Shown here piece after piece: positions 61,337-64,000 of a stretch of DNA of 64,000 nucleotides; the stretch's first letter is position 1; every line of letters starts with the position of its first letter. The DNA is taken from the NCBI RefSeq assembly GCF_963576615.1, contig NC_088717.1:59534038-59598037 (forward strand), given 5' to 3'. The notes under the pieces were generated by a model that worked only from the letters and a program-made list of their open reading frames with translations, made no database searches and had not been told where the DNA came from. Origin of the DNA: Watersipora subatra (taxonomy: Eukaryota > Bryozoa > Gymnolaemata > Cheilostomatida > Watersiporidae). A program made the translations under genes and the position numbers.

Positions 61337-62566
61337 TTACATGTATGTACTATATATATATAGGATATCTGTGTTAAGATTGTAATTGAAGCTAATGCAA
61401 TATATTGTATTATGATATATAGTGCCTTGAGTAATGCTGATATACATGTAATAGTACATCGACGAGCGCTTTATATATATTGAGAGTACAATGCTAGCCA
61501 AGATGATATTTTATCAAAGGATGGTGTGGAGTATGCCTGCAGTGTATGATCACGAGGAGCTCACCTACTAAAGTTCCTCCCATTGTGATATACGGGCGTC
61601 TCTTTAAGGTCGACCGACTGGGGCCATTGTTATGGTAATTTCTATCTTTGGCTCTTTCGCACCAGTTTTTCATTTTTGAATATATGTTCAGTGGTAGTGA
61701 TATTCCATTGGCCACTGGTCCATACTACAAAACATTCATATCATCAAATACTAGCGACATAGTTTCCTATACAACTCTATTGCTAAAAAACTCTATTGCT
61801 AAACAACTCTATTGCTAAACAACTCTATTGCTAAACAACTCTATTGTTAAACAACCCTACTGCTAGACAATTCTGTTGATAAACAACTCCATTGTAAGAC
61901 AACTCTATTGGTAAACAACTCCATTGTAAGACAACTTTATTGGAAAACAACTCTAGTGTTAAACAACTCTATTGTTAAACAACTCTATTATTAAACAACC
62001 CTATTGTGAAACAACTCTATTTTTGAACAGCTCTATGGTTGAACAACTCTATTGTTAGACAACTCTATTGTTGGACAACTCTATTATTGGCCAGCTCTAT
62101 TGTTGGACAACTCTACTCTTGAACAACTCTACTCTTGGACAACTCTATTGTTGGACAACTCTATTGGTGGACACTTGTACTATTAGACAAGTCTATTGTT
62201 AAACAACTCTATTGTTAATAAACTGTATTATTAAACAACTCTATTCTTAGACAACTCTATTCTTAAACAACTCTATTGCTAGACAGCTCAATTGTTAGAA
62301 AGATCTATTGCTATTAAACTCTATTGTTAAAGAATTCTATTCTTAGACAACTCCATTGTTAGATAACTCTACTGTTTGACACCGTTCTTGCGATGTCTAA
62401 GTTATCAGCAGCGCACCTGAATTCTGCTCCACTGTTTACCAAGAAGGAACCCAGCCGTTGCCTTCTGCTTTCCCATGAGTGCAACTTGAAAAGGTGTTTT
62501 GTCATAAGCGTTCTTACAGGTTATTGCTGTGATGTTATAGTTCACCAGGGCCCTCATTAATGCTGT
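52603..62566 (-). CDS. ANKUB1: ANKUB1 orthologue (ankyrin repeat and ubiquitin-domain protein), 3' part
   Basis: Eight exons in coding order: 62566-62417, 61724-61565, 61088-60879, 60797-60639, 59604-59506, 59137-59016, 53868-53755 and 52824-52603 (stop included). All junction phases match. The first exon seen encodes the last ankyrin-type repeat (ALVNYNITAITCKNAYDKTPF...). It is followed by the LPLNIYSKMKNWCERAKD and GIGVLVDGYSS segments typical of ANKUB1, a low-complexity linker, and the C-terminal signature YAIKCLSIASNFKDKPWLQQ. The N-terminal ubiquitin-like domain and earlier ankyrin repeats would lie beyond the window's right edge. The function of this family is poorly known. The exon at 53755-53868 is continued by a 12-copy minisatellite containing its end and splice donor. 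The 5.1-kb intron beyond it holds two composite repeats and a foldback element. Confidence 0.9.
52917..53815. repeat. 75-bp minisatellite made of exon end, splice donor and intron
   Basis: Twelve units at exact 75-bp spacing (starts 52917, 52992 ... 53742). The unit nearest the exon overlaps the real ANKUB1 exon. On the minus strand each encodes a variant of PYLQHCKSK followed by a GT donor. Because 75 is divisible by 3, some units are open across junctions, while units with GTCTAA carry stops. Confidence 0.97.
54112..54370. repeat. 36-bp minisatellite, seven copies, each with CACGTG
   Basis: Units contain TTCACCACGTGTTTATGAGA and GGACATATTGTATTTA. All seven have an intact CACGTG E-box, and differences between units are minimal. 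It is in the large ANKUB1 intron; the open frames are periodicity artefacts. Confidence 0.95.
54376..54785 (-). mobile_element. Composite repeat with tRNA-like core, copy 1
   Basis: On the minus strand this runs from a GC-rich tip near ACGGGTATTAAAAACAGC, through GCCTGGCACATTGCCAATGG, to a tRNA-like segment (TAGCTTAATTGGTTAGG as A box, GTTCCGAGATTGAATC as B box), and ends in a TATA-rich tail. Related copies are at 55555-55935 (+) and 62880-63192 (-). Confidence 0.75.
55268..55392. repeat. ~23-bp repeat with ACTAGT palindromes
   Basis: Five units of CATAGTACTAGTACGCTAGA with small indels. Confidence 0.9.
55449..55540 (+). repeat. tRNA-derived SINE-like fragment
   Basis: GAGTGGCGCAGTTGATAGTG (A-box-like) and GAGTTTGAACCCTG (B-box-like) lie at tRNA spacing. 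It abuts the composite repeat that follows. Confidence 0.5.
55555..55935 (+). mobile_element. Composite repeat with tRNA-like core, copy 2
   Basis: Same order as copy 1 but on the plus strand: ATGCCGGCGTTGCATGGTAT tip, GCCTGGCACATTGCCAATGG, then TAGCTAAATTGGTAAGG and GGTTCGGAGATCAAATC. Copies 1 and 2 are therefore inverted relative to each other within one ANKUB1 intron. Confidence 0.75.
57673..58581. mobile_element. TTAA-flanked foldback element, copy 2
   Basis: Inverted terminal arms of ~190 bp match those of the element at 4094-4996. TTAA lies at 57669-57672 and 58582-58585. The 909-bp element's interior is in the opposite orientation to copy 1. It is noncoding and sits 435 bp downstream (in coding sense) of the ANKUB1 exon at 59016. 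Confidence 0.87.
61263..61335. repeat. (AT)n microsatellite
   Basis: An uninterrupted AT dinucleotide run of about 70 bp in an ANKUB1 intron, with a shorter one after TACTTACATGTATGTAC. Confidence 0.95.
61775..62385. repeat. 17-18-bp degenerate repeat (AACAACTCTATTGTTA)
   Basis: About 35 diverged units of AACAACTCTATTGTTA filling most of the ANKUB1 intron before the exon at 62417. Confidence 0.93.
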
Positions 62567-62589
62567 CTGGAAGAAAACAGTTATAATTA

Positions 62590-62815
62590 TATGCGATATA
62601 ACAAATAAACAAATATAAACATAAACGTACATTGTATACACATCTATACATATACATGTACATATAGTTAAAAACATGATGTGTACATTGTATACACATC
62701 TACACATATACGTGTACATATAGTTAAAAACATGATGTGTACATTGTATACACATCTATACATACAAACAGATATATGAAAACATGATGTGAACATTGCA
62801 CACACATTTATATCT
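62590..62815. repeat. ~58-bp tandem repeat
   Basis: About three units with GTACATTGTATACACATCTA and ATATAGTTAAAAACATGATG, rich in TGTACA-type palindromes. Confidence 0.85.
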
Positions 62816-62879
62816 ATAAACCTTTATATATTTCTGAATGTTGGTCATCCGTCATTATATATATATATATCTATCTATA

Positions 62880-63192
62880 GCTATTAAAATCTTGGAATAT
62901 AGAATCCGTAAAGCAGAAGATTTAATCTTGAAACCTCCCGTTCGCCATTCCGACACCTTACTAAGCCACACGAGGCAATAAATGCCGCTATATGAGAGCA
63001 AATAGGCTACCGCTTCGATCACGACGCAAAGTGATGGCGTAACATGAGAAGTGGTAGCTCTTATTCGGAAGCTTACTCAAATTATCCATTGGCAATGTGC
63101 CAGGCTAATAGCAAATGGCAGGCAACTCTCATTACCTCTCATTGTTTATAAGCTAATTTTTAATACCCAGGCAACGCCGGGTAGCATAGCTA
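62880..63192 (-). mobile_element. Composite repeat with tRNA-like core, copy 3
   Basis: Matches copies 1 and 2. The GC hairpin tip CCCAGGCAACGCCGGGTAGC is best preserved here, and the tRNA-like part lies at about 62920-62985. Confidence 0.72.
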
Positions 63193-63424
63193 GTATACAC
63201 ATATATATGAAACTAGATGGTGGCTGATATGACTAGAGTTTCTTATTGCAACTACAATGCTGTGTCGAGTTTGGTGCTCTTCAGGCTGTTTAAAAAGTTT
63301 CTGAAACAGCATTAATAATAGCTGCCATGAAAAATTTTAGTCATATCAAATACCATCTGGTTTTAGTAAACTCAACTCTTCAAGTCCAGAGTTCTCTTTT
63401 CTAACTTAATTACTTTGAAACGAT

Positions 63425-64000
63425 ATTTATATATGTATTAATATATATTAATATATATTTATATATATTAATATATATTTATATATATTTATATATATTA
63501 ATATATATTAATATATATTAATATATATTAATATATATTAATATATATTAATATATATTTATATATATTAATATATATTTATATATATTAATATATATTT
63601 ATATATATTAATATATATTTATATATATTAATATATATTTATATATATTAATATATATTTATATATATTAATATATATTTATATATATTAATATATATTA
63701 ATATATATTAATATATATTAATATATATTAATATATATTTATATATATTAATATATATTTATATATATTAATATATATTAATATATATTAATATATATTA
63801 ATATATATTAATATATATTTATATATATTTATATATATTAATATATATTAATATATATTAATATATATTTATATATATTAATATATATTTATATATATTA
63901 ATATATATTTAATATATATTAATATATATATATATATATTAATATATTTATATATATTAATATATATTATATATATATTAATATATATTAATATATATAT
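63425..64000. repeat. AT-only satellite at window end
   Basis: A 10-bp ATATATATTA/ATATATATTT unit array runs to the last base, so its true length is unknown. It is essentially free of G and C. Confidence 0.95.

Overview
This is a eukaryotic nuclear window, almost certainly from an invertebrate animal. Protein-coding genes are split into short phase-consistent exons by GT-AG introns, and one intron carries minor-spliceosome (U12) signals. The sequence is AT-rich and loaded with minisatellites, foldback and MITE-like DNA transposons, LINE fragments, one decayed Ty3/Gypsy element and tRNA-derived repeats. The gene set fits a spiralian such as a bryozoan or mollusc, but that placement is an inference.

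Layout. 1-6.3 kb: noncoding DNA with a LINE 3' fragment and a 0.9-kb TTAA-flanked foldback element. 6.4-10.3 kb (+): exons of an unrecognised coiled-coil gene, with a minisatellite that copies one of its splice donors. 11.1-22.3 kb (-): 11 exons of ALG8, the ER glucosyltransferase of N-glycan precursor assembly; only its first exon was not located. Its introns hold nested Tigger-like elements and two 1-kb satellite blocks. 25.8-28.2 kb (-): a decayed pogo/Tigger transposase interrupted by a 446-bp element with 8-bp target duplications. 30.6-33.8 kb (-): a PAP2 lipid phosphatase of the PLPP4/5 type, with a 1-kb 19-bp satellite in one intron. 37.3-38.3 kb: a second LINE fragment.

38.9-42.2 kb and 48.7-52.3 kb (+): two tandemly duplicated eight-exon genes, both apparently intact, encoding ubiquitin-like + ubiquitin-like + von Willebrand A proteins of 506 and 518 residues. 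Between them lie a Gypsy pol relic and a proline-rich repeat. 52.6-62.6 kb (-): eight 3' exons of an ANKUB1 orthologue (ankyrin and ubiquitin-like domain protein), whose 5' end lies beyond the window. A 75-bp minisatellite here is built from an exon end plus its splice donor. The last 0.6 kb is an AT satellite.

The observations most worth a second look are: (1) the duplicated UBL-UBL-VWA genes, with patchy near-identity suggesting gene conversion, a MEF2-like site kept in both upstream regions and a changed metal-site loop in copy B; (2) minisatellites at exon-intron borders that multiply splice donors in two unrelated genes; (3) a U12-type intron in ALG8; (4) clear nested transposon insertions; (5) a set of short perfect hairpins.
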